DNA from: Paracoccaceae bacterium
Lineage (GTDB): Bacteria > Pseudomonadota > Alphaproteobacteria > Rhodobacterales > Rhodobacteraceae
DNA: 18,211 nucleotides
Assembly: GCA_020832725.1 (NCBI GenBank)
Contig: JAFIEC010000276.1
Span: 1-18,211, forward strand
Reading direction: 5' to 3'
Shown: one piece after another, positions 7,576 to 13,968 of the stretch
Position numbering within the stretch: the stretch's first letter is position 1
How the letters are laid out: every line of letters starts with the position of its first letter
The notes under the pieces: generated by a model
Database searches by the model: none
What the model saw: the letters and a program-made list of their open reading frames with translations, nothing else
What the model was told of the DNA's origin: nothing
Translations under genes and position numbers: made by a program

Positions 7576-8394
7576 ATGTCCTTTTCCATCGCCGGCAGGA
7601 CCGCCATCGTCACGGGAGCTGCCAATGGTATCGGCCTCGCCATCGCCCGGCGCTTTCTGGATGCCGACGCCAATGTCGTCTTTGCCGACATGGACGAGGG
7701 CCGGCTGGAGGCAGAGGTAGGGGATCTCGCCGCACGAGAAGAGCGGGCGCGCCTGTTCGCCGGCGACCTGCGCCAGCGCCTGACCCAGGCCAACCTGCTG
7801 TCGGCCACGATCGATGCCTTCGACCGCGTGGATATCCTGGTCAATGCCAGCCGGCAGGTGCTGCATTCCGACCCGCTGGATGCACGCGACGAGTCGCTGG
7901 AGACGATGCTGGCACAGAATCTGGTCGCCGGGCTGCGCCTCAGCCAGCTTGTTGCAGCCCGGATGATCCGCCAGGCCGAGGGGGCCGAGGATGACGGACC
8001 CAGCACGGCGGGCGCAGGCGCGATCGTCAACCTGTCATCGATCGCGGCGCGGGTGACGCGACCGGAACTTCTGGGCTATTCGGTCGCCTGTGCAGCACTC
8101 GATCAGGCGACACGGTCGCTGGCCGTGGCCCTTGCTCCGCACCGGATCAGGGTCAATGCGATCGCGTTCGGCAGCGTGATGTCATCCAGCCTCAAGGCCG
8201 TACTGCGCAATGACGAGGCGGCGCGTCAGGAGATCATCGCCAGAACGCCCCTTGGCCGCATCGCCCGGCCCGAGGAAGTGGCGGAAGCGGCCCAGTACCT
8301 TGCCTCCGACAGCGCCTGTTTCGTGACCGGGCATGTGCTGACGATGGACGGTGGCCGCTCCCTGCTCGATCCGGTGGCCTTGCCCAGCCACTGA
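7576..8394 (+). CDS. Short-chain dehydrogenase/reductase family protein with altered active site
   Basis: This 272-residue protein has a Rossmann fold of the classical SDR family. The cofactor motif TGAANGIG is at 13-20, and ADMD (37-40) suggests preference for NAD(H) by its acidic residue. The serine site NLSSI is at 152-156 and the C-terminal substrate loop is normal. Two family motifs deviate: the NNAG motif reads NASR (90-93), and YxxxK reads YSVAC (168-172), so the catalytic lysine is replaced by Cys172. Tyr168 and Ser154/155 remain. It may be a catalytically altered or non-catalytic SDR. AAGGAG lies 7 bases before the ATG and overlaps the stop of the methyltransferase gene, so it is the third gene of a clpS operon. 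The substrate is unknown. Confidence 0.88.
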   Translation: MSFSIAGRTAIVTGAANGIGLAIARRFLDADANVVFADMDEGRLEAEVGDLAAREERARLFAGDLRQRLTQANLLSATIDAFDRVDILVNASRQVLHSDPLDARDESLETMLAQNLVAGLRLSQLVAARMIRQAEGAEDDGPSTAGAGAIVNLSSIAARVTRPELLGYSVACAALDQATRSLAVALAPHRIRVNAIAFGSVMSSSLKAVLRNDEAARQEIIARTPLGRIARPEEVAEAAQYLASDSACFVTGHVLTMDGGRSLLDPVALPSH

Positions 8395-8404
8395 CAGGGT
8401 GCGA

Positions 8405-8429
8405 AAGGGCCGCGCTCAGCGCTGCCCTT
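8405..8429. terminator. Hairpin between convergent genes, candidate bidirectional terminator
   Basis: The two strands of AAGGGC (8405-8410) and GCCCTT (8424-8429) pair. After a single C-T mismatch, GCGC (8412-8415) pairs with GCGC (8419-8422) around a 3-nt loop. The loop is the stop codon of the minus-strand trcR gene (8416-8418). The SDR gene ends at 8394 on the other strand. The minus-strand side is followed by TTTCGC and the plus-strand side by pyrimidine-rich DNA without a clear T run. The stem is strong, but terminator activity is inferred from position. Confidence 0.45.
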
Positions 8430-9183
8430 CCTCCTCATCCTCGTCTTCGTCGTCGCCGGCCGGAAGGTTGAACAGCGAATCGGCATCCACCGGTGTGCGG
8501 GACGGTGCCTCATCCTCTTCCTGCTCGGAGCGACTGAGCGAAAAGCTCTCCAGCCCCGCGATCGCCGTGGGCAGCCGTGGTCCAGCATCGGATTGCAGCG
8601 CCTCCTCGGTGCTCATCAGGCGCACCTTTTCCTCGTCGGTCTGGGGCGCGCTGCTGCCCGCGTTCTTTTCCGCAGCCTTGCGCACCGCAGCATCAAGCTC
8701 GCCCTGCTTGCAAAGGCCCAGCGCTACCGGGTCCACCGGCTGGATATTGCCGATGTTCCAATGGGTCCGGCCCCGGATCGTCTGGATCGTGGGCTTGGTC
8801 GTTCCCACAAGCCGCGAGATCTGGGCGTCGGTCAGTTCGGGGTGGAACTTTACCAGCCAGGCAATGGCGGCGGGCCGGTCCTGCCGCTTGGACAGCGGTG
8901 TGTAGCGCGGGCCGCGCCGCTTGGCCTCGCCCTCGGCCGAGGGATTGTACTTCAGCTTGAGCCGATAGGCGGCATCTGCCTCGCCCCGGGTGATCTCCAC
9001 CCGTTCCAGCTGGTTGTTGGCCACGGGGTCAAAGCCCTTGATCCCGACAGCCACCTCGCCGTCGGCGATGCCCTGAACCTCAAGCTCGTGAAGCCCGCAG
9101 AACTCGGCGATCTGCCGGAAGCTCAGCGTGGTGTTGTCCACCAGCCAGACGGCTGTGGCTTTCGCCATGATCGGTTGGGCCAT
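8416..9183 (-). CDS. trcR: DUF1013 cell-cycle transcriptional regulator TrcR
   Basis: This 255-residue protein belongs to the DUF1013 family, conserved in Alphaproteobacteria. The Caulobacter member TrcR associates with RNA polymerase and controls cell-cycle genes. Two helix-turn-helix-like segments are visible: about 19-42 (LSFRQIAEFCGL) and about 117-137 (LTDAQISRLVGTTKPTIQTI). The first is followed by KGFDPVANNQLERVEI (49-64), a conserved family stretch. The region after about 175 is low in complexity and ends in a strongly acidic tail (244-252), probably disordered. The ATG at 9183 has AAAGGA about 6 bases upstream; Met6 is a possible alternative. It is convergent with the SDR gene and divergent from the RNase T2 gene. 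The family assignment is confident, and the function is transferred from Caulobacter. Confidence 0.88.
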   Translation of the reverse strand: MAQPIMAKATAVWLVDNTTLSFRQIAEFCGLHELEVQGIADGEVAVGIKGFDPVANNQLERVEITRGEADAAYRLKLKYNPSAEGEAKRRGPRYTPLSKRQDRPAAIAWLVKFHPELTDAQISRLVGTTKPTIQTIRGRTHWNIGNIQPVDPVALGLCKQGELDAAVRKAAEKNAGSSAPQTDEEKVRLMSTEEALQSDAGPRLPTAIAGLESFSLSRSEQEEDEAPSRTPVDADSLFNLPAGDDEDEDEEEGQR

Positions 9184-9255
9184 GTCCTGTCCTTTCGTCG
9201 GTCATGCGGCACCCCGCGCCGGAAACCGGCTGCACCTTGGGTGCGTCTTCTCCGC

Positions 9256-9291
9256 TTTCGGGGAAATCCACTGCGGATATACTCCCCGCAG
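9256..9291 (+). promoter_or_regulatory. Candidate promoter of the RNase T2 gene with an inverted repeat over the -10 box
   Basis: TATACT (9278-9283) is a good -10 box 30 bp before the RNase T2 start. A poor -35 match (TTTCGG, 9256-9261) lies 16 bp upstream of it. The -10 box is enclosed by CTGCGG (9271-9276) and CCGCAG (9286-9291), a perfect 6-bp inverted repeat with a 9-bp centre. This could be an operator or the start of a leader hairpin. Confidence 0.3.
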
Positions 9292-9313
9292 TCGGTCAAG
9301 AAAAGGGGGGAAG

Positions 9314-9946
9314 ATGCGCACCCGTTGTCTTGTGCTATTCTGCGCGGCACTGATGCTGCTGCCCCCGCGTGCCGCGGCTGACCTGGCGGGCCGCTTCGAC
9401 TACTGGTTGCTGGCGGTGACATGGATGCCCTCGTGGTGCGCCCTCGAGGGTGACGCCCGCGGTGATGCGCGCTGTGCGTCGGCTGCGCGCTGGGGTCTGC
9501 ACGGCCTGTGGCCGCAATACGAGAGCGGCTGGCCCGAATATTGCCGCAGCCCCCACCCCGACCCGAGCCGGAGCGACACGGCCGCGCAGGCCGGTCTGTT
9601 CGGGGCCTCGGGTCTCGCCTGGCATCAATGGCGCAAGCACGGGCGTTGCTCGGGCCTCTCGCCATCGGCCTATTACGCGGCCAGCGCCGAGGCCTTGCAG
9701 GCGCGCATCCTGCCTGATCTGGAGGCGTTCGCGGGCACGGCAACCGTCCCGGCAATACGGCTGGCAGGGCTTGTGCGCCGCGCCGATTCCACACTTGGAC
9801 CACTGTCGCAGGTCGCCGTATGCCGCGAAGGGTATTTCCTCGAAATCCGCTTTTGCCTGGACCGCGACTTCGGTCCGCGCGCCTGCGGCGCCGATGTCAT
9901 CGAGCGGGCCTGCCGCGCGCCGGTCCGCCTGCCGCCTCCGGGCTGA
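9314..9946 (+). CDS. Ribonuclease T2 family protein, secreted
   Basis: This 210-residue protein has a signal peptide (hydrophobic 5-18, likely cleavage after AAA at 20-22). The mature part shows the RNase T2 fold signatures. The first active-site segment is LHGLWPQY (62-69, catalytic H63). The second is WHQWRKHGRCSG (103-114, H104, K108, H109). RNase T2 enzymes cut single-stranded RNA with 2',3'-cyclic intermediates in the periplasm or outside the cell. The segment HEWxKHG of most members here reads HQWRKHG, so the Glu expected beside His104 is Gln105, which may alter activity. Eight mature-part cysteines (42, 54, 77, 112, 173, 182, 194, 202) fit a disulfide-rich secreted protein. The ATG at 9314 follows GGGGGGAAG and starts the signal peptide. 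The stop lies 10 bp from the convergent monooxygenase stop. Confidence 0.88.
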   Translation: MRTRCLVLFCAALMLLPPRAAADLAGRFDYWLLAVTWMPSWCALEGDARGDARCASAARWGLHGLWPQYESGWPEYCRSPHPDPSRSDTAAQAGLFGASGLAWHQWRKHGRCSGLSPSAYYAASAEALQARILPDLEAFAGTATVPAIRLAGLVRRADSTLGPLSQVAVCREGYFLEIRFCLDRDFGPRACGADVIERACRAPVRLPPPG

Positions 9947-9956
9947 GCGGGCCCGA

Positions 9957-11585
9957 TCAGCCCTTTCCGGCGATGCGGGCCAGAATCAAGCCCGGATCCC
10001 GGGGCAGATGGTGTCCCCGCCATGCGATGTGCTGGTCGGGCCGCACCACAAGCAACGGCTCGGGCAGATCGGGCGACGCGGGCAGATCCAGCACCTGCAG
10101 CGGTACGCCAGCAGCCTGCGCCGCGCCCTGCAGCGGGCCGATGTCGCATTCGGGGTCGCTGCGCACCAATGTGTAGAACGGCCCCAGCGCATCATAGGCT
10201 GACCGGCCATCGGGCAGCCAGACATGGGGCATGCGGCAGCCGGGAACCGTGGAGGGGGTGAAATGCCCCATCGTATAGGCCGGAGCCGCTTCTCCGTCCT
10301 CGGCGATGATCGGAGAGCCTTCGTAGTAATAGCCGAAGTTCAGGCCCGCACAGCAATATTGCTCCACGTTCACGTCGTAGTTCACCTGTCCGAAGGCCCG
10401 GCGCGCGGCCTCTCCCTGCGGCGTGTCGTCCTCGATTTCAGGGGGGACCGCGCCACGGTTGCGGATCATCTTCTCGGCATGGCTCATGGCAAAGCGAGAT
10501 ACCTGCTCGGTGATCGGGTGGCGCTCGGCGGCATAGGCATCCAGCATCCCCGGGCCACCCCAGCCCTGCACGACCGCTGACAGAAGCCAGGCCAGATCTA
10601 CCGCATCGGCGATGCCCGCGTTCATGCCATAACCGGCATAGGGCACCCAGATATGGGCCGAGTCCCCGGCAAGAAAGACGCGTCCCTCGCGCATCTTGTC
10701 CGCCACCAGTCGGCGGCCGATCCAGTCTTCCTTGTGGATGAATTCGTACTCGAAATCCGGCCCCACGCCGAGGATGGTGCGGATTGCCCAGTCGCGGTCC
10801 ACCGCGTCGAAATCCTCTTCCTCAGGGGCAAGGTAGTTGTGCACCAGAAAGGTCTCGCGCCCGTCGATGGCGTAAAGCGTGCCGTTGCGCCGCGTGTTCA
10901 GGCAGATCGTCACCCATGCAGGTTCGTCCCCGCTTCGCTCCAGCAGGCCGGGGGCGCGGATATAGCTCGATTGCACCCGCTGGATCACCGCGTCGCCCTC
11001 GAGCTTCGCCCCGATCGCTCGGCGCACGGATGAACGACCCCCGTCGCACCCGGCAAGGAATGCGGCCCTGATGTCGTGCTCCGCCCCGGTCTCGAGGTCG
11101 CGCAGCCGTGCGGTGACTCCCTCGGCGTCCTGGGCAAAGCTCACCACTTCGGTCCGGTGCAGAACCCGCACACCGGGCGTGGCATGGGCGTGCCTCTGCA
11201 GGATCGGCTCCAGATAGATCTGGTTGACCCGATGGGCCGGCTCGGGCGTGGGCCACCAGGTATCGGGGCCCGGCGCGCCCGAGCGGCGGCCCTCGCGCCC
11301 CGGAATCGGGATACGGGCGAATTCGCGCCCCGTGAAGGTGGTCCGGAAGGCCGCATCATGGGCATGGCCCGGAGCCAGCCCCGCGGCGCGCACCTCGTCG
11401 GCAAGGCCGAGACGGCGAAAGGTCTCCATCGTGCGGGCCGAGACATGGTTGCAGCGCACCGTCTCGGAGACGCCCGGCGCGCGCAGGTCGGCCACCGTCA
11501 CGGCGATGCCCCGCCGTGCGGCCTCCATCGCCAGCACCAGCCCCACCGGCCCACCGCCCACCACGAGGATATCGGTCCGCTCCAT
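9957..11585 (-). CDS. FAD-dependent aromatic-type monooxygenase (PheA/TfdB/MhpA family)
   Basis: This 542-residue flavoprotein matches class A flavin monooxygenases. The dinucleotide-binding motif GGGPVG is at 10-15, the DG motif CDGGRSSVRRAIG at 180-192 and the GD motif GDSAH at 307-311. YGMNAGIADAVDLAW (319-333) contacts FAD. The C-terminal part (about 430-535) looks like the thioredoxin-like domain of phenol or 3-(3-hydroxyphenyl)propionate hydroxylases. Such enzymes hydroxylate aromatic rings using NAD(P)H and O2. The substrate cannot be fixed from sequence, and no ring-cleavage genes are adjacent, so the pathway is open. GGAGGGG lies directly upstream of the ATG. An AT-rich palindrome begins 14 bp upstream of the start, which suggests specific regulation. 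Confidence 0.9.
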   Translation of the reverse strand: MERTDILVVGGGPVGLVLAMEAARRGIAVTVADLRAPGVSETVRCNHVSARTMETFRRLGLADEVRAAGLAPGHAHDAAFRTTFTGREFARIPIPGREGRRSGAPGPDTWWPTPEPAHRVNQIYLEPILQRHAHATPGVRVLHRTEVVSFAQDAEGVTARLRDLETGAEHDIRAAFLAGCDGGRSSVRRAIGAKLEGDAVIQRVQSSYIRAPGLLERSGDEPAWVTICLNTRRNGTLYAIDGRETFLVHNYLAPEEEDFDAVDRDWAIRTILGVGPDFEYEFIHKEDWIGRRLVADKMREGRVFLAGDSAHIWVPYAGYGMNAGIADAVDLAWLLSAVVQGWGGPGMLDAYAAERHPITEQVSRFAMSHAEKMIRNRGAVPPEIEDDTPQGEAARRAFGQVNYDVNVEQYCCAGLNFGYYYEGSPIIAEDGEAAPAYTMGHFTPSTVPGCRMPHVWLPDGRSAYDALGPFYTLVRSDPECDIGPLQGAAQAAGVPLQVLDLPASPDLPEPLLVVRPDQHIAWRGHHLPRDPGLILARIAGKG

Positions 11586-11598
11586 TCGCCCCTCCGCA

Positions 11599-11620
11599 TT
11601 TTATTCACATGTGCATATAA
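11599..11620. promoter_or_regulatory. AT-rich 22-bp imperfect palindrome, candidate operator of the monooxygenase gene
   Basis: Two 11-bp arms, TTTTATTCACA (11599-11609) and TGTGCATATAA (11610-11620), pair at 9 of 11 positions around a CACATGTG core. The site is unusually AT-rich for this window. It lies 14 bp upstream of the monooxygenase start codon and overlaps the only promoter-like AT stretch of the gap. MarR- or GntR-type repressors of aromatic catabolism bind sites of this size, but no regulator gene is visible here. Confidence 0.45.
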
Positions 11621-11712
11621 TCCGCCTCCCGCGAAGGCAACCGCAGCCCGGGCATCGCGTGTCTGCCGCGCCCTGGTCCTGGAGCGCGCAAGGGAGGAGG
11701 ATCAGGCAGGCC

Positions 11713-12330
11713 TCAGCCGGCCAGACCGCCCATGCGTTCGATCAGGGTCACGATCTCGGGCACGCCGTGGCCCTCGCGCAGGCGGGCCATGACGAAGGGA
11801 CGCCCCTCCCGCGCGGTGGCGGCATCGCTTTCCAGCAGGTCGAGGGAGACGCCGACATGGGGGGCAAGATCGGTCTTGTTGACCACGAGGATGTCCGAGC
11901 GGGCAACGCCGGGGCCTTTCTTCCGCGGGATGTCCTGCCCGGCGGCGGTATCGATCAGGTAGATCGTCAGGTCGGCCAGTTCGGGGCTGAAGGTGGCGGC
12001 AAGGTTGTCCCCGCCCGATTCGATGAAGATGATATCGAGGTCGGGAATCGCCCGGATCAGTTCCGCGACGGCGGCAAGGTTGATCGAGGCATCCTCGCGG
12101 ATCGCCGTATGCGGGCAGCCCCCGGTCTCCACGCCGCGGATCCGCTCGAACGGAAGGGCCTGGGCGCGCATCAGGAACTCGGCATCCTCGCGCGTGTAGA
12201 TGTCGTTGGTGATCACCGCCACAGACCAACGGTCGCGCATCGCGCGGCAGAGCTGTTCCGTCAATGTCGTCTTGCCAGCGCCGACCGGGCCGCCGATGCC
12301 CACCCGCAGGGGGCCGTTGGGGGATGTCAT
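11713..12330 (-). CDS. ureG: Urease accessory GTPase UreG
   Basis: This 205-residue SIMIBI-class GTPase powers nickel insertion into urease with UreD, UreE and UreF. The P-loop GGPVGAGKT is at 13-21, the metal-binding CPH motif at 72-74 (C72, H74), ESGGDN at 104-109 and the guanine-specificity motif NKTD at 151-154. The length and all motifs are canonical. Its start overlaps the ureF stop as ATGA (12330-12327), so it is translationally coupled. It is the last gene of the urease cluster. I see no convincing intrinsic terminator in the 127 bp that follow, only a weak 5-bp GC stem at 11667-11688 without a T run. Confidence 0.97.
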   Translation of the reverse strand: MTSPNGPLRVGIGGPVGAGKTTLTEQLCRAMRDRWSVAVITNDIYTREDAEFLMRAQALPFERIRGVETGGCPHTAIREDASINLAAVAELIRAIPDLDIIFIESGGDNLAATFSPELADLTIYLIDTAAGQDIPRKKGPGVARSDILVVNKTDLAPHVGVSLDLLESDAATAREGRPFVMARLREGHGVPEIVTLIERMGGLAG

Positions 12331-13025
12331 GTGCGGAAGATCCTCGGTTGCATGGTTTCGTGAAGCTGTGCGGCAAGATCGCCCCGAAACGCGGCGCCGC
12401 CAAGCCCCCCCGGATCTGCCTGCGCGGCTTCTTCCGCGAGGCGCTGGATCAGGGGTGCCAGACCGGCCAGAACCCTCTGCCCCTCGGTCTGGCCCAGGGG
12501 GACAAAGCGTACCGCGATGGTCACGAGGTTGGACGCGAAGGCCTGAAGCGCCAGCGCGCAGACCAGTCGCGGTGGCAGCCCCAGCCCCCGCGCGGCCCGT
12601 CCAAGGGCGACGGGCCAGGGCAGGGGCGGCGGTGCCGGCATGTGTTCCTCCGGCATCTCTCCGGCCGCGCGCATCCCCGCAAGCGTGGCCCCAAGTGCCG
12701 CACCCATGGCCATGCTTTCTCCGTCCCGTTCGGGCGAGGCGGCCAGCGCCCGCGCCAGATCGCCAAGAGTGTCGAAGGCGGCGTCATCGGCATCATCCGG
12801 AAGCGCGAGCGTGGCCGCGATCAGGATCGCGTCGTTGCGCCCCGCGCCATGTTCCAGAACCTCCGCCAGCCATGCCGCAAGCGATTCCGCATCATGGATG
12901 TCGCCCTCCCGGATGACCCATTCCATCCCGTGCGAATAGGCGAAGCCCCCCACCGGAAAGGCGGGCGAGAGGATCTGGGCCAGCCTGAGCAGGCCCGATT
13001 CAGTCCCGGGCGGAGGCGCTGTCAT
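12327..13025 (-). CDS. ureF: Urease accessory protein UreF
   Basis: This 232-residue all-helical protein bridges UreD-bound apourease and UreG and acts as a gate for GTP hydrolysis. The start at 13025 (MTAPPPGTESG) is chosen because the UreF core begins soon after: LLRLAQILSPAFPVGGFAYS covers 12-31, and PVGGFAYSHGMEW (24-36) is the family signature. The longer open frame upstream only mirrors the histidine codons of ureE. The gene starts inside ureE (26-bp overlap, different frame), has no clear Shine-Dalgarno of its own and ends in an ATGA overlap with ureG. Translation therefore probably depends on ureE. The C-terminal helix region (about 165-225) is normal. Confidence 0.95.
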   Translation of the reverse strand: MTAPPPGTESGLLRLAQILSPAFPVGGFAYSHGMEWVIREGDIHDAESLAAWLAEVLEHGAGRNDAILIAATLALPDDADDAAFDTLGDLARALAASPERDGESMAMGAALGATLAGMRAAGEMPEEHMPAPPPLPWPVALGRAARGLGLPPRLVCALALQAFASNLVTIAVRFVPLGQTEGQRVLAGLAPLIQRLAEEAAQADPGGLGGAAFRGDLAAQLHETMQPRIFRT

Positions 13026-13560
13026 GCCGGTGGTGGTGATGGTTGTGATCATGTGCCTGCCCATGGCTGTGGCCGTGATCATGCCCGTGTTCAGGGCCGT
13101 GATCATGCCCGTGTGCATGGCCCATCGTCCGCCCCATGCCATAGGCGCCCCGTTCCGGCGTGAAGGGGGCCTCGATCTCGGACAATTCTGCGCCCAGCCG
13201 TGCCAGCATGTCGGCCAGCACGTGATCGCGGCGGATGCGCAGGGTGTCGTGGCCGATCTCGCAGGGCGTGTGGCGGTTGCCCACGTGCCACGCCAGCCGA
13301 GCCAATGGCCCGCGCACCTCGATCAGCGGCTCGGCGGCTGCGGAGATGCCGATGCGCAATCCGCATGTCGTCTCGAGGGCGTCGCCCTCCTCAAGGCTGA
13401 CGGTCTCGGGCAGATCCACGAGGATCTCGCGGCCCGCCTCGGTTGTCAGCAGCCGCCTGCGGAGAAAGCGCGCCTCGTAATCGAGCGCGATACGGGCGGG
13501 GGCGGCGCCATGGGCGGCACCGCCCCGATGCAGCAGATGGGCGCGCAGCGGTCCGTTCAT
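13000..13560 (-). CDS. ureE: Urease nickel metallochaperone UreE with histidine-rich tail
   Basis: This 186-residue metallochaperone delivers Ni2+ to the UreD-UreF-UreG complex. The start at 13560 is preferred over the longer frame because AGGAGGG precedes it. The N-terminal peptide-binding domain (about 1-75) is followed by the metal-binding domain with LAWHVGNRH (89-97, His97 the dimer-interface nickel ligand) and DHVLADML (112-119). The C-terminus carries 16 histidines in residues 148-179, mostly as HxH and four in a row (174-177), expected to store several nickel ions as in Klebsiella. The tail DNA contains a 24-bp tandem repeat. The gene lies 16 bp after the DUF1127 gene and overlaps ureF by 26 bp. 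Confidence 0.96.
   Translation of the reverse strand: MNGPLRAHLLHRGGAAHGAAPARIALDYEARFLRRRLLTTEAGREILVDLPETVSLEEGDALETTCGLRIGISAAAEPLIEVRGPLARLAWHVGNRHTPCEIGHDTLRIRRDHVLADMLARLGAELSEIEAPFTPERGAYGMGRTMGHAHGHDHGPEHGHDHGHSHGQAHDHNHHHHRHDSASARD
13071..13114. repeat. 24-bp-period direct repeat encoding HxH units of UreE
   Basis: A perfect 20-bp block (beginning GGCCGTGATCATG) occurs at 13071-13090 and again at 13095-13114, so the period is 24 bp, or eight codons. It encodes the repeated HGHDHG part of the UreE tail. It points to expansion or contraction of the nickel-binding tail by slippage. Confidence 0.8.
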
Positions 13561-13576
13561 GCGGCCCTCCTGCGGC

Positions 13577-13798
13577 TCAGATGCCCATGCGCGCACCGAA
13601 GACGTGATAGGCGATCGCGTCGCGGGTCAGCCCCTCGCGGGCCAGTTCCGCGTCGGTCATCGCCAGCAGGCGCTGGAATTCCGACGAATTCGCCTTCCAG
13701 CTTGGATAGCCCTCGGCCCAGTGGGCGAGCCGTTCGAGCCAGCCGGGTGAGCCCGCATCGCGGGCGGCGCTCGGCGTATTGGTGGTGATCGAAGCCAT
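13577..13798 (-). CDS. Small DUF1127 domain protein
   Basis: This 73-residue protein matches the DUF1127 family. The C-terminal half, FQRLLAMTDAELAREGLTRD (41-60), shows the conserved L..M.D.EL...GL.R pattern, preceded by the Trp-containing helix WLERLAHWAEGYPSW (20-34). Start at ATG 13798, with GAGAGG about 7 bases upstream; the frame is open further back but only from a TTG. Some small DUF1127 proteins bind RNA (CcaF1 of Rhodobacter sphaeroides) or affect phosphate and other regulation in Agrobacterium. It lies within the urease cluster, 16 bp before ureE and 170 bp after the preceding gene. That gap may hold its own promoter and so make a separate DUF1127-ureE-ureF-ureG unit. A role in urease regulation is only a hypothesis. 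Confidence 0.8.
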   Translation of the reverse strand: MASITTNTPSAARDAGSPGWLERLAHWAEGYPSWKANSSEFQRLLAMTDAELAREGLTRDAIAYHVFGARMGI

Positions 13799-13968
13799 TG
13801 GAAACCTCTCGTGTCCGGGTTGGTTTCCCACCCTGCGATCCAAGATAGGTCATTGTTGCTGACATTTGTACTTCCCTTTCTGCATGGCGGCATTTCGCCA
13901 TCCGCGCAGCTTGCACAAGCGTTGCCTGGTTCGAAGGCAGGGGCGCATCGGCGCTGCCTGCAACGGCA

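Noticed and set aside
11616..11621. Plus-strand TATAAT upstream of ureG's end
   Set aside because: No plus-strand gene follows and there is no -35 box; the bases belong to the palindrome in front of the monooxygenase gene.
13020..13120. CRISPR-like short repeats
   Set aside because: The repeats are coding for the histidine tail of UreE, have no unique spacers and occur only twice perfectly.
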